IMG/VR virus record: IMGVR_UViG_3300042380_000187
Coordinates: 1 to 41,565 of that record
Length of the DNA stretch: 41,565 nucleotides
Source of the DNA: a virus
Direction: 5' to 3' (one strand)
Under the pieces are notes generated by a model. It was not told where the DNA came from, did no database searches, and saw only the letters and a program-made list of their open reading frames with translations. Both the position numbers and the translations under genes were made by a program. Below, in pieces: positions 31,555-39,214 of this stretch (position 1 is its first letter; the number at the start of each line of letters is the position of its first letter).

Positions 31555-31872
31555 ATGAAACCTATGAAGCAGATACTCACCTGGAACACGGGACGGCATT
31601 ACACAGAGCACGGACAACGCATTGCAGCGACCATGCTGGACGACGGTACAACCGTCTATTTCGTCGATATCGACAGGATGATTGATGGTCACGTCCCCAA
31701 CGGGACGTTGGAACGTAATGCAATCATGCGCGCCTACGATTATTATTCGCGTGAATGCGCATCAATGGTAGAGGGCTATCCATACGATCAAAGGTGCACA
31801 CAATCGGGCTACGATAGGCGCATGGAAATTTACAACGCCCTCCGCGAAGCGGCCGAAACCGAAGCCCTCTAA
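31555..31872 (+). CDS. Unknown accessory protein
   Basis: This 105-residue protein (MKPMKQILTWNTGRHYTEHGQ) has strands around ATMLDDGTTVYFVDIDRMIDG and a helical C-terminus with YDRRMEIYNALREA. Three ATGs are possible: 31510 (through the GTCA repeat), 31555 and 31564. 31555 is favoured because the reading before it encodes only repeat-derived Ser/Val/Gln. No family recognised. Confidence 0.55.
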   Translation: MKPMKQILTWNTGRHYTEHGQRIAATMLDDGTTVYFVDIDRMIDGHVPNGTLERNAIMRAYDYYSRECASMVEGYPYDQRCTQSGYDRRMEIYNALREAAETEAL

Positions 31873-31882
31873 TACAACCAAC

Positions 31883-32029
31883 ATGGAAGCGAACCTGTTT
31901 CTCCTTTTGGCCTCACTCGATGCGATTGCTTGTGCTTGCTACGCGGGAACCCTTTGGGCTTTGCCTTGGGGTGTCCTTTGCGTGGTTTGCTATGGCATGG
32001 GGCTGAGCAAAGCTTTCGGCGGTAAATAA
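31883..32029 (+). CDS. Small membrane protein
   Basis: This 48-residue protein (MEANLFLLLASLDAIACACYAG) has two apolar segments separated by a short turn, ending in GLSKAFGGK. The ATG follows CAACCAAC, a shortened form of the leader seen before neighbouring genes. It is probably an inner-membrane peptide; function unknown. Confidence 0.5.
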   Translation: MEANLFLLLASLDAIACACYAGTLWALPWGVLCVVCYGMGLSKAFGGK

Positions 32030-32051
32030 TAAAACAAACAAACAAACAACA

Positions 32052-32060
32052 ACATACAGA
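32052..32060 (+). promoter_or_regulatory. Start-proximal ACATACAGA element
   Basis: Exact ACATACAGA, preceded by an A/C-rich AAACAAACAAACAACA-like tract, ends five bases before the ATG at 32066. Confidence 0.55.
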
Positions 32061-32065
32061 AAATC

Positions 32066-32431
32066 ATGAGCACAATAATAAACCCACAAGTCGGCGATGA
32101 GGTCACCCACATCCGTTGGACGGATGCAACAGCTGGATGGGTCAAATCCGTCTCCAAGAGCGGCAACACCGTTGAAGTCGAATACGCACAGCAGACTTTG
32201 CTGAACGGGGCAAACTCTGGTGAACCTGACGCGTTGAAGGTCTCTCCGGGCGGGTTCGTCGGACACACTAGCGGAGTGCAACGCTGGAAGATTGAGCGCA
32301 CAGAAAACACCTTCACTCAGAAGTTTACGCGGCGAAGCAACGGTCGGTGGTTGGTCTCCGGTCAGAGCATGAAGTCACCGGGCGGGGATTTGATTGCAGG
32401 ACACCATCCTCATTACGATTTTAATTTCTAA
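32066..32431 (+). CDS. Conserved phage protein with HHPHYDFNF-type end
   Basis: This 121-residue protein begins MSTIINPQVGDEVTHIRWTDA, has a small-barrel-like GWVKSVSKSGNTVEVEY segment, a GFVGHTSGVQRW block and an end with RRSNGRWLVSGQ and GHHPHYDFNF. The order VGD-x-x-T, V-x-x-VS-x-SGNTV, G-x-x-RW and final H-x-xYDxNF is a widespread phage protein family of unknown function. The ATG is supported by the leader element. Confidence 0.7.
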   Translation: MSTIINPQVGDEVTHIRWTDATAGWVKSVSKSGNTVEVEYAQQTLLNGANSGEPDALKVSPGGFVGHTSGVQRWKIERTENTFTQKFTRRSNGRWLVSGQSMKSPGGDLIAGHHPHYDFNF

Positions 32432-32455
32432 TCACCAACTAACCAATAAACCAAT

Positions 32456-32464
32456 ACATACAGA
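32456..32464 (+). promoter_or_regulatory. Start-proximal ACATACAGA element
   Basis: Exact ACATACAGA ends three bases before the ATG at 32468, in a spacer made largely of repeated AACCAA-like words. Confidence 0.55.
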
Positions 32465-32467
32465 CAC

Positions 32468-32881
32468 ATGAAAAACAAAGTGACTAATTGCAAACCAGCT
32501 TCCAACACCCTTGGAAGCTACCGAAAGGAAAAATCGGGACTATTCCGGCAGTATACACTAGTTGACCTAGACAACCCGCGATTGCTGGGGGTTGTGCACC
32601 ATGCAGAGCCGTTAATCATACGAGTATACTGGCCAGCTCAAACGGCCTTTGCATGCGTTTGGCTATCCACTCGCGATTGGTACGCTGTAGGCAAAGGGAA
32701 AGCTGGTGGCTGTGGCTATTGCAAAGAAAGCGCGGCTGTTGAATCGGCACTGCGTGATGCGGGGTTGACGCTGGAGCACTCAATTCACGGTGTGGGGACA
32801 CAGGCAATTATCGGGGCAATTACGGCGTTCGCTGAGTTTCTCGGGTTAACCAATTGGACAATCGTGGAGGCTCACGCATAA
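32468..32881 (+). CDS. Unknown accessory protein with GKAGGCGYCK motif
   Basis: This 137-residue protein (MKNKVTNCKPASNTLGSYRKEK) contains RDWYAVGKGKAGGCGYCKESAAVESALRDAG and IHGVGTQAIIGAITAFAEFLG. A GGCGYCKxSAAxExAL block recurs in small phage proteins, and its C-x-x-C could bind metal. Function is unknown. The lower GC of the first 150 bases differs from the second half. Confidence 0.55.
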   Translation: MKNKVTNCKPASNTLGSYRKEKSGLFRQYTLVDLDNPRLLGVVHHAEPLIIRVYWPAQTAFACVWLSTRDWYAVGKGKAGGCGYCKESAAVESALRDAGLTLEHSIHGVGTQAIIGAITAFAEFLGLTNWTIVEAHA

Positions 32882-32885
32882 GGCT

Positions 32886-33155
32886 ATGACGACAATTAAC
32901 TACACTTACCCATGGGGCCTCATCCGGCGGAATGGCAACAGGCTATTGTGTGCAGATGGTAAAGTTCGAGCGGCGGAGTTGGCACAAACGCCTGACACTT
33001 TCTTTTCCATTCCCGCTAGCGTGCGGGTTCGTGGCAAGCACATCACTGGCTATGCCACAACGGATGAAGCGAACGGCGAGAGAGTCCACACCTTCAGACC
33101 GCATACTGCACACTATCAGACCGCACCCCAACTTGTATGGGAGGTGGCGAGATGA
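32886..33155 (+). CDS. Unknown accessory protein
   Basis: This 89-residue protein (MTTINYTYPWGLIRRNGNRLL) has strands with LCADGKVRAAELAQTPDTFFSIPA, and a basic His/Thr-rich end. A repeated V-R-G-K-H-x-TGYAT element suggests a small barrel. It overlaps the following start by ATGA. Confidence 0.5.
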   Translation: MTTINYTYPWGLIRRNGNRLLCADGKVRAAELAQTPDTFFSIPASVRVRGKHITGYATTDEANGERVHTFRPHTAHYQTAPQLVWEVAR

Positions 33156-33499
33156 ACGCACCAGGCGCAAAACGGCTGAGAGAGTATTTGGGACTGTCCG
33201 ACGAGCAGGCGAGACTCGTGAGGGGATTGATTAGGCGGGAAGTGAAGACAATGGATGCGACACTATTCCCTGAGGCAAACAAGCATTTCGCTGCTTGCTA
33301 CAACCCCCTCCCGTATACAGACAGACTGATGGAGTGTTTGGATGAAGTTGTCGGATCCTACGGCGTTGAAGGGCTGGATGATGGCTCACTGTACCTTAAT
33401 ACAGGGGACACTTACTCACCTACCCTGCTCTATTCAGCGAGGAGCGGCACAATACGGCTGACCACATGGGGCGACTACGTTGAAGGGGGAATGAGATGA
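33152..33499 (+). CDS. Unknown accessory protein
   Basis: This 115-residue protein (MNAPGAKRLREYLGLSDEQARL) starts with a helical basic region and continues alpha/beta (CLDEVVGSYGVEGLDDGSLYLNTG). A good GGGAGGT site precedes the ATG, which also overlaps the previous stop, so this start is preferred to the in-frame ATG at 33137. No family recognised. Confidence 0.55.
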   Translation: MNAPGAKRLREYLGLSDEQARLVRGLIRREVKTMDATLFPEANKHFAACYNPLPYTDRLMECLDEVVGSYGVEGLDDGSLYLNTGDTYSPTLLYSARSGTIRLTTWGDYVEGGMR

Positions 33500-33603
33500 G
33501 CGAGGATAACGGCGGAGATTTGTTGGGAACCGTGCTTGCTGTGCTGTGCATTGGCGCGGTGATGCTGGTGAGAGGATGCGCCAGGATGGCGAGCATGGGG
33601 TGA
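33496..33603 (+). CDS. Short membrane peptide
   Basis: This 35-residue frame (MSEDNGGDLLGTVLAVLCIGAV...) has an acidic head and one membrane helix ending in a basic tail, much like the peptide at 31115-31207. It overlaps the previous stop by ATGA and is the last gene before a terminator. Confidence 0.45.
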   Translation: MSEDNGGDLLGTVLAVLCIGAVMLVRGCARMASMG

Positions 33604-33670
33604 TGTTAGGCTAGGCTAAGATTGTTAGGTGATGCGTTAGGCTCACGAAGCAGAGACTGAAGGTGCACGA

Positions 33671-33700
33671 GCCTCTAGGGATATCCCCTAGGGGCTTTTT
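33671..33700 (+). terminator. Rho-independent terminator
   Basis: GCCTCTAGGG pairs with CCCCTAGGGGC (one T-G pair and a one-base offset) around an ATAT loop, followed by TTTTT. It closes the accessory operon. Confidence 0.8.
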
Positions 33701-34048
33701 CGCGTCGTCATCCATCCCGCAAAGCACCGTACAGCACCGATGCACCCCCGATTCCTGACGCAATACAATGACGCATCATGGATACTTGCCAGCAGCAGCA
33801 GCAACGGAGCAGCAGCAGCGGAGCAACGCAGCAAGCCCGAATCCAGATAGGGGGGGAGGGGGTCGAGTCCAGGTTGGGCGAGAGAGCTGCGACGCATCCC
33901 CACCCATACAATTTTTCCACCAAACGCGAGCCCGTCCGCGCATGGCTCCGTGCAGCACATTGAAAGGAAACTGCCATTTCCTTTCAATAGGGTGCTGGCA
34001 TAGCAAGGTTGCTTTCATTCTGCTGCGGGGCTAGGGTGTGCGGCACAT
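33701..34048. other. Gene-free gap with CAG-rich tract, G-rich tract and perfect hairpin
   Basis: No convincing gene is visible. The gap holds a CAG/CAA-rich tract (33790-33825), a G-rich run with GGGGGGGAGGGGG (about 33850-33862) and a perfect 12-bp hairpin, ATTGAAAGGAAA with its complement around CTGCCA, at 33959-33988. Open frames across the CAG tract translate only into low-complexity Gln/Ser. Promoters for the genes from 34049 onward probably lie here, but none is clear. Confidence 0.5.
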
Positions 34049-34480
34049 ATGGCTACATACATCAATAGGAAGCAAGCAATGACGCAGTACGGGGTTGATC
34101 CACGCAAGCACGAGTGGGAGCCTGGGCAGGTGCAGGAGCGCAAGAAGGGGATTGGCATGGAGAAGTGGTATGACGAAGCAGCAGTGCGAGCCAAGGTGAG
34201 CGCAGCGGAGCCAGTGCCCGTAGCAGTGCCCATCGTGGAAAATGACGTGATCGTGGAAGTAGTGCCTGCGTTGCTATCGCCGGAGCCAGAGACTGCGCCA
34301 GAATCAGGGGAGTATGTGGAGGTGAAGATTGCGAAGAAAGCGATGAACTACCGTTTTGTGATTGGGACGAAGGGCGAGGTGGTGCGGGTGCAGGATAGTG
34401 CTAGGGTGAAGGTGGGTATGCTGCTATTGGCGAAGAAGAATGCGCGTGGACAGTTTGACACCAAGGAGGTGGTGCGATGA
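34049..34480 (+). CDS. Unknown protein with basic N-terminal domain
   Basis: This 143-residue protein has an N-terminal region (MATYINRKQAMTQYGVDPRKHEW) rich in basic and aromatic residues that could be a small winged-helix domain, a Pro/Val/Glu linker (about 55-90) and a strand-rich C-terminal part (KAMNYRFVIGTKGEVVRVQD). It comes before the Nmad1-like gene and shares ATGA with it. DNA binding is only a possibility. Confidence 0.5.
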   Translation: MATYINRKQAMTQYGVDPRKHEWEPGQVQERKKGIGMEKWYDEAAVRAKVSAAEPVPVAVPIVENDVIVEVVPALLSPEPETAPESGEYVEVKIAKKAMNYRFVIGTKGEVVRVQDSARVKVGMLLLAKKNARGQFDTKEVVR

Positions 34481-34782
34481 ACGCTGTGGGCGATATGGCC
34501 GACAAGCTGGGCTTAAAGACGAAGCAAGGGCGGGAGCTATTGTACGCAGCCGTGCAGCTTGTGCAGCTAATGGACAAGAAGCAGCAGGATTATGGGCCAA
34601 GGAACATCGACGAGTTTGGGATACTGGGCGTTGTGGTGCGAATGAACGACAAGATGGAGCGCATCAAGAATCTGCTGCGGAAGGATAAGCAAGCGGCATG
34701 TGAGGCGTATATGGACTCGTTCAAGGACATGGCTGGCTATGCGCTCATTGGAGTGCTGCTTGAAGAGAAGAAGTGGAGCTAG
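34477..34782 (+). CDS. DUF1599 / Nmad1-like protein
   Basis: This 101-residue protein has MDKKQQDYGPRNIDEFGILGVVVRMNDKMERIKNLL and DSFKDMAGYALIGVLLEEKKW. The KKxxDYGPxNIxxFGxxGVxVRxNDKxxRxKNLL block followed by D-x-AGYA is the DUF1599 (nucleotide-modification-associated domain 1) pattern, a relative of MazG-like nucleotide pyrophosphatases. It may act on modified or host nucleotides. Together with ThyX it forms the visible nucleotide-metabolism set. Confidence 0.8.
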   Translation: MNAVGDMADKLGLKTKQGRELLYAAVQLVQLMDKKQQDYGPRNIDEFGILGVVVRMNDKMERIKNLLRKDKQAACEAYMDSFKDMAGYALIGVLLEEKKWS

Positions 34783-34785
34783 AGG

Positions 34786-34854
34786 ATGGATAAGGACATA
34801 GCTATCCCTTTGCTATGTGCTTTGTATGTGGCTTACTTTATCCTACGGAGATAA
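34786..34854 (+). CDS. Very short membrane peptide
   Basis: This 22-residue frame (MDKDIAIPLLCALYVAYFIL...) is a single apolar helix with a basic end. GAGG immediately before the ATG and the similarity in style to peptides at 31115 and 33496 are the only support. Confidence 0.3.
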   Translation: MDKDIAIPLLCALYVAYFILRR

Positions 34855-35393
34855 GGTGAGCTAAAGGGCGAAGTCGGGTTCTTGCGATAAGCAAGAAGCA
34901 GACGCAGCATGGAGGTGATGCAGGTGAGAGGTGGGAGAGGTGAACTTCGCAAACGCTGCTCGCTTCGCTCACCCGCGCTTTGCTTGCGCATGTTGAACCT
35001 TATGCCTCCGCCCATTCGGGCTTCGAGCATAAGCCTCAACATTTGCACGGTGTAGCTATTCTCTTGCGAAGCAACCACATCCAGAGCGTGAGCGATGGAG
35101 ATGAGTGAGCAGAATAAGCCCCTTCCCATAAAGAAGGAGCTTTATCATGCTTGGAAACAACGACATCCGTCGCGGTCGCGTATCGAATCGTTTCGCATTT
35201 TTGCCGTGGCACGAGCGAGGGTTTACCCATCAATGTACTCTAGTCTACTCTAGCGGACTCCACGGAAAGCAGTGCTTATGAGGCACTTCTATTAAGAGTG
35301 TGGGGCAAACCCACTCTCCCTCCCTTAGCCGGTATGACGATTTTACTCGTAGCATGACGGTTACGCTGGTTCTATTTGAACCGAAGCCAAGAT
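34855..35393. ncRNA. Structured gene-free region before terminase
   Basis: No gene is convincing on either strand in these 539 bases, yet hairpins are dense. TTCTTGC/GCAAGAA forms a perfect stem at 34879-34897. GTTGAACCTTATGC pairs with GCATAAGCCTCAAC (two mismatches) at 34992-35041 around an inner GCCC/GGGC stem. AGAGTG...CCCACTCT forms a hairpin near 35296-35326. The region could hold a leader RNA, the packaging recognition site or a late promoter. No tRNA features were seen. Confidence 0.4.
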
Positions 35394-37112
35394 ATGCAAG
35401 AGATAGACAAAGAGCAAGAGGAAAAGTTGGTGGAGCAGATACTCCGGCTCAAGCAAGAGCCGCATCCGATTATCCCCATGTTGAGCGTGGATGAGCGCAA
35501 ACGGATGATTGGGAATGTTGGCGCGTTTCGGACAATCGAGTTGCTAGAACTGCGAGAGAACAGAATCCGCGCAGAGCAGTCTGACCCGATACGCTACGGC
35601 ACAGAGTTCGATTCATGGGCAGACTCAGACAAGCTGCTCTCCGAATACAACGAGATGATTATCTTGGGCGGAAACAGGGCAGGCAAGACGGAGTATGCTG
35701 CAAAGAGAGCCGCGCAGATGTTCGTTGGCGCAGACTTGGGCGGCATGCCGGATTGGATCAAGGAGCGTATCGAGAAACGCAATCTGAGGATATGGATGCT
35801 CCACACGAGCCACTTCACTTCCGTGTCAGCGCAGCAGAACGTCTTCTACAAGTATTTGCCCAAGGAGCTAAAGAACCTCAAGAAGAGCGTCCACACCCAG
35901 ATTGGCTACAGCCAGAAGAACGGGTTCACGGACAATACTGCCGTATACATGGGAAACCAGGTGTGGTTTATGAACTACTTCCAGGACATCAAGGTGATTG
36001 AAGGGGGCGAAGTGGACTTCATCTGGTGTGACGAGCTTGTGCCGCAGGATTGGCTGGAGACGCTGAGATACCGTTTGGTGACAAGGAACGGCAAGATGCT
36101 CATCACGTTCACCCCTGTCGAGGGCTATACATCCGTTGTGAAGGAGTACGTCAACTCAGCCAAGATTACGCACTGGAAAGAGTCCGACCTGCTACCGAAT
36201 AGCAACGTCATCGGCGTTCCAGCGGGACACATGCCGTACATGGCCAAGAACGTGTTCGGGAAACACGCCTGCATTTGGTATCATTCGAGAGATAACCCCT
36301 ACAACAACTGGAGCCGGATGAAGGAGACGCTCCGAGGGAAGACAACGAACGAGATTAAGATTCGCGCCTACGGCTGGGCAGAAGCAACAGCAGGTAGCCA
36401 GTTCCCTCTGTTCAACGACCACAACATCTTTAGCAAGGATCCGAGGGAGATTGAGGGCACGAACTACATGGTGGTTGACCCAGCAGGCGCACGAAACTGG
36501 TTCATGCTCTGGGTGAGAGTGGACAAGAACGGAGTGCTCTGGGTGTACAGAGAGTGGCCTGACCAAAGCTATGGCGAGTGGGCACTGCCGTGCGAGAAGC
36601 CGGACGGGAAACCTGGGCCAGCACAGCGCAGTTCAGCAGGCAGAGGCGTGGACGAGTACAGTCTGCTTATCCAGACGCTGGAGATTAACGACAAGGACAA
36701 GGAAGAGATAGCAGAGCGATACATCGACCCAAGAAGTGCTGGAACAGCCGCTATGACGAAAGAAGGCGGGGTTACGCTGCTTGATATGCTCGCAGACGCC
36801 GAGATACCGACATACTTCATCCCAGCAGCTTCAGCCAGTGTGGACGAGCGTGTGCTCATCATCAACGACCTGCTGTGCTACGATAGGGAAAAACCCCTAG
36901 AAGAAGGGGTGAACCATCCAAGGCTCATGGTGCATGAGACGTGTCAGAACCTGATTTACTCGCTTCGGGAGTGGACAGGCGCAGACGGGCAAAAAGGAGC
37001 TAGTAAAGACCCTATTGACGCACTAGGATATTTGGTAATGATGAATCCGCAGCATTCGGATGCGACGGATGAGCTTATGAAGGCGGGACAAAAATTTGCA
37101 GGAGCGTACTAA
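35394..37112 (+). CDS. Terminase large subunit
   Basis: This 572-residue protein is the DNA-packaging motor. Walker A GGNRAGKT is at residues 92-99, Walker B VDFIWCDE at about 207-214, coupling motif LITFTPVEGY follows, and the RNase-H nuclease begins with VVDPAG near 361, with later acidic sites (YIDPRSAG; ASKDPIDALGY). It cuts and pumps the genome through the portal encoded next. An in-frame TTG at 35376 would add six residues; the ATG is preferred though neither has a clear ribosome site. Stop and portal start overlap as TAATG. Confidence 0.92.
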   Translation: MQEIDKEQEEKLVEQILRLKQEPHPIIPMLSVDERKRMIGNVGAFRTIELLELRENRIRAEQSDPIRYGTEFDSWADSDKLLSEYNEMIILGGNRAGKTEYAAKRAAQMFVGADLGGMPDWIKERIEKRNLRIWMLHTSHFTSVSAQQNVFYKYLPKELKNLKKSVHTQIGYSQKNGFTDNTAVYMGNQVWFMNYFQDIKVIEGGEVDFIWCDELVPQDWLETLRYRLVTRNGKMLITFTPVEGYTSVVKEYVNSAKITHWKESDLLPNSNVIGVPAGHMPYMAKNVFGKHACIWYHSRDNPYNNWSRMKETLRGKTTNEIKIRAYGWAEATAGSQFPLFNDHNIFSKDPREIEGTNYMVVDPAGARNWFMLWVRVDKNGVLWVYREWPDQSYGEWALPCEKPDGKPGPAQRSSAGRGVDEYSLLIQTLEINDKDKEEIAERYIDPRSAGTAAMTKEGGVTLLDMLADAEIPTYFIPAASASVDERVLIINDLLCYDREKPLEEGVNHPRLMVHETCQNLIYSLREWTGADGQKGASKDPIDALGYLVMMNPQHSDATDELMKAGQKFAGAY

Positions 37113-39214
37113 TGACTTACGACAAAGATCCACTAGCGATTGCAGGAGCAACGCCCGATATTGGCGACCTTCTGGACGAGTATAACCGCTCCATGGTGAA
37201 CTCAAGCCAAGGCAACTTGGCGACCAAGTTCGATAACATCCGCTTTTGCAGGTGGTCTGGACAGACAGACGACGGCAAAAAGTGGAGCAAATGGCGTGAA
37301 GAAGGCAATCCAGCGTGGCCTTTCGAGGGCGCAAGCGATGTTAGGCTCCGGCTTGTGGACAGCACCTGCAACGAGTTGTCCGCCCTGCTAGTTACAGCCT
37401 ACCAGAGAGCTGACATCAACACGCAAGCTGCAAACCTGCAAGACCTCCCGCTATCGACGATTGCGAACAGCCTAATGAACTGGGTTCGCGACAACAAGAT
37501 GGCGAACGAGCTTCGCAAAGAAGCAGAGCTAGCAGCGCAGTACGCTCTTCAGTACGGCTGGACAGCATTCTACGTTGGCTGGGAGCAGCACATCAGCAAG
37601 CGTCCGCAGTCCATTTCCATGGAACAAATCATGGGCCTAGCGCAGCAAGCAGGCAGCGAGCAACTAGCGCAGCTTCCCATGCTGATTGTGGAACAACCCG
37701 ACGTAGCAGCGTCCATCGTGCAAGCTGCCCTTGGGATTGACCTCTCCGAATGCAAGCGCATGGTCAAGGAGCTAGCCGAGACAGGCGAAACTTCATACGA
37801 CGAAGAGTACGTTTCCCGCAACTTGCCAACGGTGCAAGCTCTCAAGCCTTGGGACGAAATCATCTTCCCGCCTGAGACAGCAGACTTGCAGAGGAGCAGG
37901 GTTATCTTCCGCAGAACGTGGATGAGCGAAGTGGAGCTGCGCGAGAAAATCACCACAGACGGCTGGGATCCAGACTGGGTTGAGAGAGCACTCCAGCAGA
38001 TTGGCAAGAGCAGCACGCTCTACAACATCAACCTGCTCCCCACGACGACGATGCTCGTCTACAACGGGGTCAACTACAACAACATGGTTGAGGTGGTGTA
38101 TGCGTACCAGAAGAGCTTGGACGGCAAGGCTCCCTGCATTTACTACACCGTGTTCTGTCCGCAGGCTGCAAGCAACAGGCGCGAGGATGACGCAAGCTGG
38201 GCTATCTACGAGAAGCTGGACTACGCGCATGGCGAGTATCCGTTCGTGGAGTTCCGCAGAGAACAGCTCCGCAGAGCGATTGCAGATAGTCGCGGGATTC
38301 CTGAGTTGGCGATGACTGATCAGGACGAGATTAAGGCGCAGCACGACTCTATCCGCGATTACACAGCATTCGCAACGCTGCCTCCCATCAAGGTGGTCAA
38401 GCGCATCGGAGCCATCAACAAGGTTGGCCCAGGGGTGCAACTACCAGTGACGCAGCGGGACGATTACACATGGATGGAGCCTCCGGCACGGGAGCCAAGC
38501 ACAGCGTTCAACCTCATCAAGTCCGTTGAGATGCGGCACTGCGCGTACTTCGGAGTCTCGCACGAGCTTGTGAATCCGGTGAGAACGCAAACGCTCCAGC
38601 AGTTGCTCGTGAACAACTGGCTTATGAGTTGGAGAGGCGTGTTCCGGCAAGTGTTCGCTCTGTGCGCTCAGTTCCTCTCGCCAGAAGAGATTGCTGCTAT
38701 CACGGGCGGCTTCCAGATTCCGCAGAACCTGTCCGCAATCCACAACGAGTTCGACATCAACATCCGCTTCGATGTCAACGACATGAACCCTGACTATATC
38801 GACAAGAAGATCCAGTTCTTGCAAACGATTAGCCAGATGGATGTGGGCGGAGCAATCGATAAGAACGCCTTAACCCGCATGATGCTGCAAGCCGTGGCTC
38901 CAGAGGTGGCGAACCAACTCATCGTGAACCAAGCGCAAGCGAGCCAGCAGATGTACAAGGACGTGCAGAGCGACATTGCCAACATGCTGCTAGGCAACGA
39001 AGCCATTTACTCTGAGAACGATCCAGCCGCACAGACCAAGATGCAGTTCGTGCAGGACATCATGTCGAAGAACCCGAAAGCGCAAGCGGCATTGCAACAG
39101 GACGAGAACTTCAAGGCTCTGTTTGAGAACTATGTGAAGAACATCCAGATGAGCCTGATGCAACAGCAGAACGCTCAGATTGGGAGATTGGGAGTGAACC
39201 AAGTCAATGGCTGA
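37112..39214 (+). CDS. Portal protein
   Basis: This 700-residue protein forms the dodecameric head-tail connector. It follows TerL directly, begins with a region containing WPFEGASDVRLRLVDSTCNEL and PLSTIANSLMNW, has the central stem-type block ERRE-like FVEFRREQLRRAIADSRGIPEL, LTDQDEIKAQHD-like helices, and a Gln-rich helical C-terminus (barrel) ending QQQNAQIGRLGVNQ. It is longer than T7 gp8 (536) and closer to P22-type portals. It overlaps the next gene by eight bases. Confidence 0.88.
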   Translation: MTYDKDPLAIAGATPDIGDLLDEYNRSMVNSSQGNLATKFDNIRFCRWSGQTDDGKKWSKWREEGNPAWPFEGASDVRLRLVDSTCNELSALLVTAYQRADINTQAANLQDLPLSTIANSLMNWVRDNKMANELRKEAELAAQYALQYGWTAFYVGWEQHISKRPQSISMEQIMGLAQQAGSEQLAQLPMLIVEQPDVAASIVQAALGIDLSECKRMVKELAETGETSYDEEYVSRNLPTVQALKPWDEIIFPPETADLQRSRVIFRRTWMSEVELREKITTDGWDPDWVERALQQIGKSSTLYNINLLPTTTMLVYNGVNYNNMVEVVYAYQKSLDGKAPCIYYTVFCPQAASNRREDDASWAIYEKLDYAHGEYPFVEFRREQLRRAIADSRGIPELAMTDQDEIKAQHDSIRDYTAFATLPPIKVVKRIGAINKVGPGVQLPVTQRDDYTWMEPPAREPSTAFNLIKSVEMRHCAYFGVSHELVNPVRTQTLQQLLVNNWLMSWRGVFRQVFALCAQFLSPEEIAAITGGFQIPQNLSAIHNEFDINIRFDVNDMNPDYIDKKIQFLQTISQMDVGGAIDKNALTRMMLQAVAPEVANQLIVNQAQASQQMYKDVQSDIANMLLGNEAIYSENDPAAQTKMQFVQDIMSKNPKAQAALQQDENFKALFENYVKNIQMSLMQQQNAQIGRLGVNQVNG

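Noticed and set aside
33768-34034. Open frames across the CAG-rich tract
   Set aside because: Translations are poly-Gln/Ser and then random, in several frames at once; no ribosome site; typical of a simple-sequence gap.
34855-35393. tRNA gene in the structured gap
   Set aside because: Hairpins do not form a cloverleaf, and no T-loop GTTCGA-type block was found with a matching acceptor stem.
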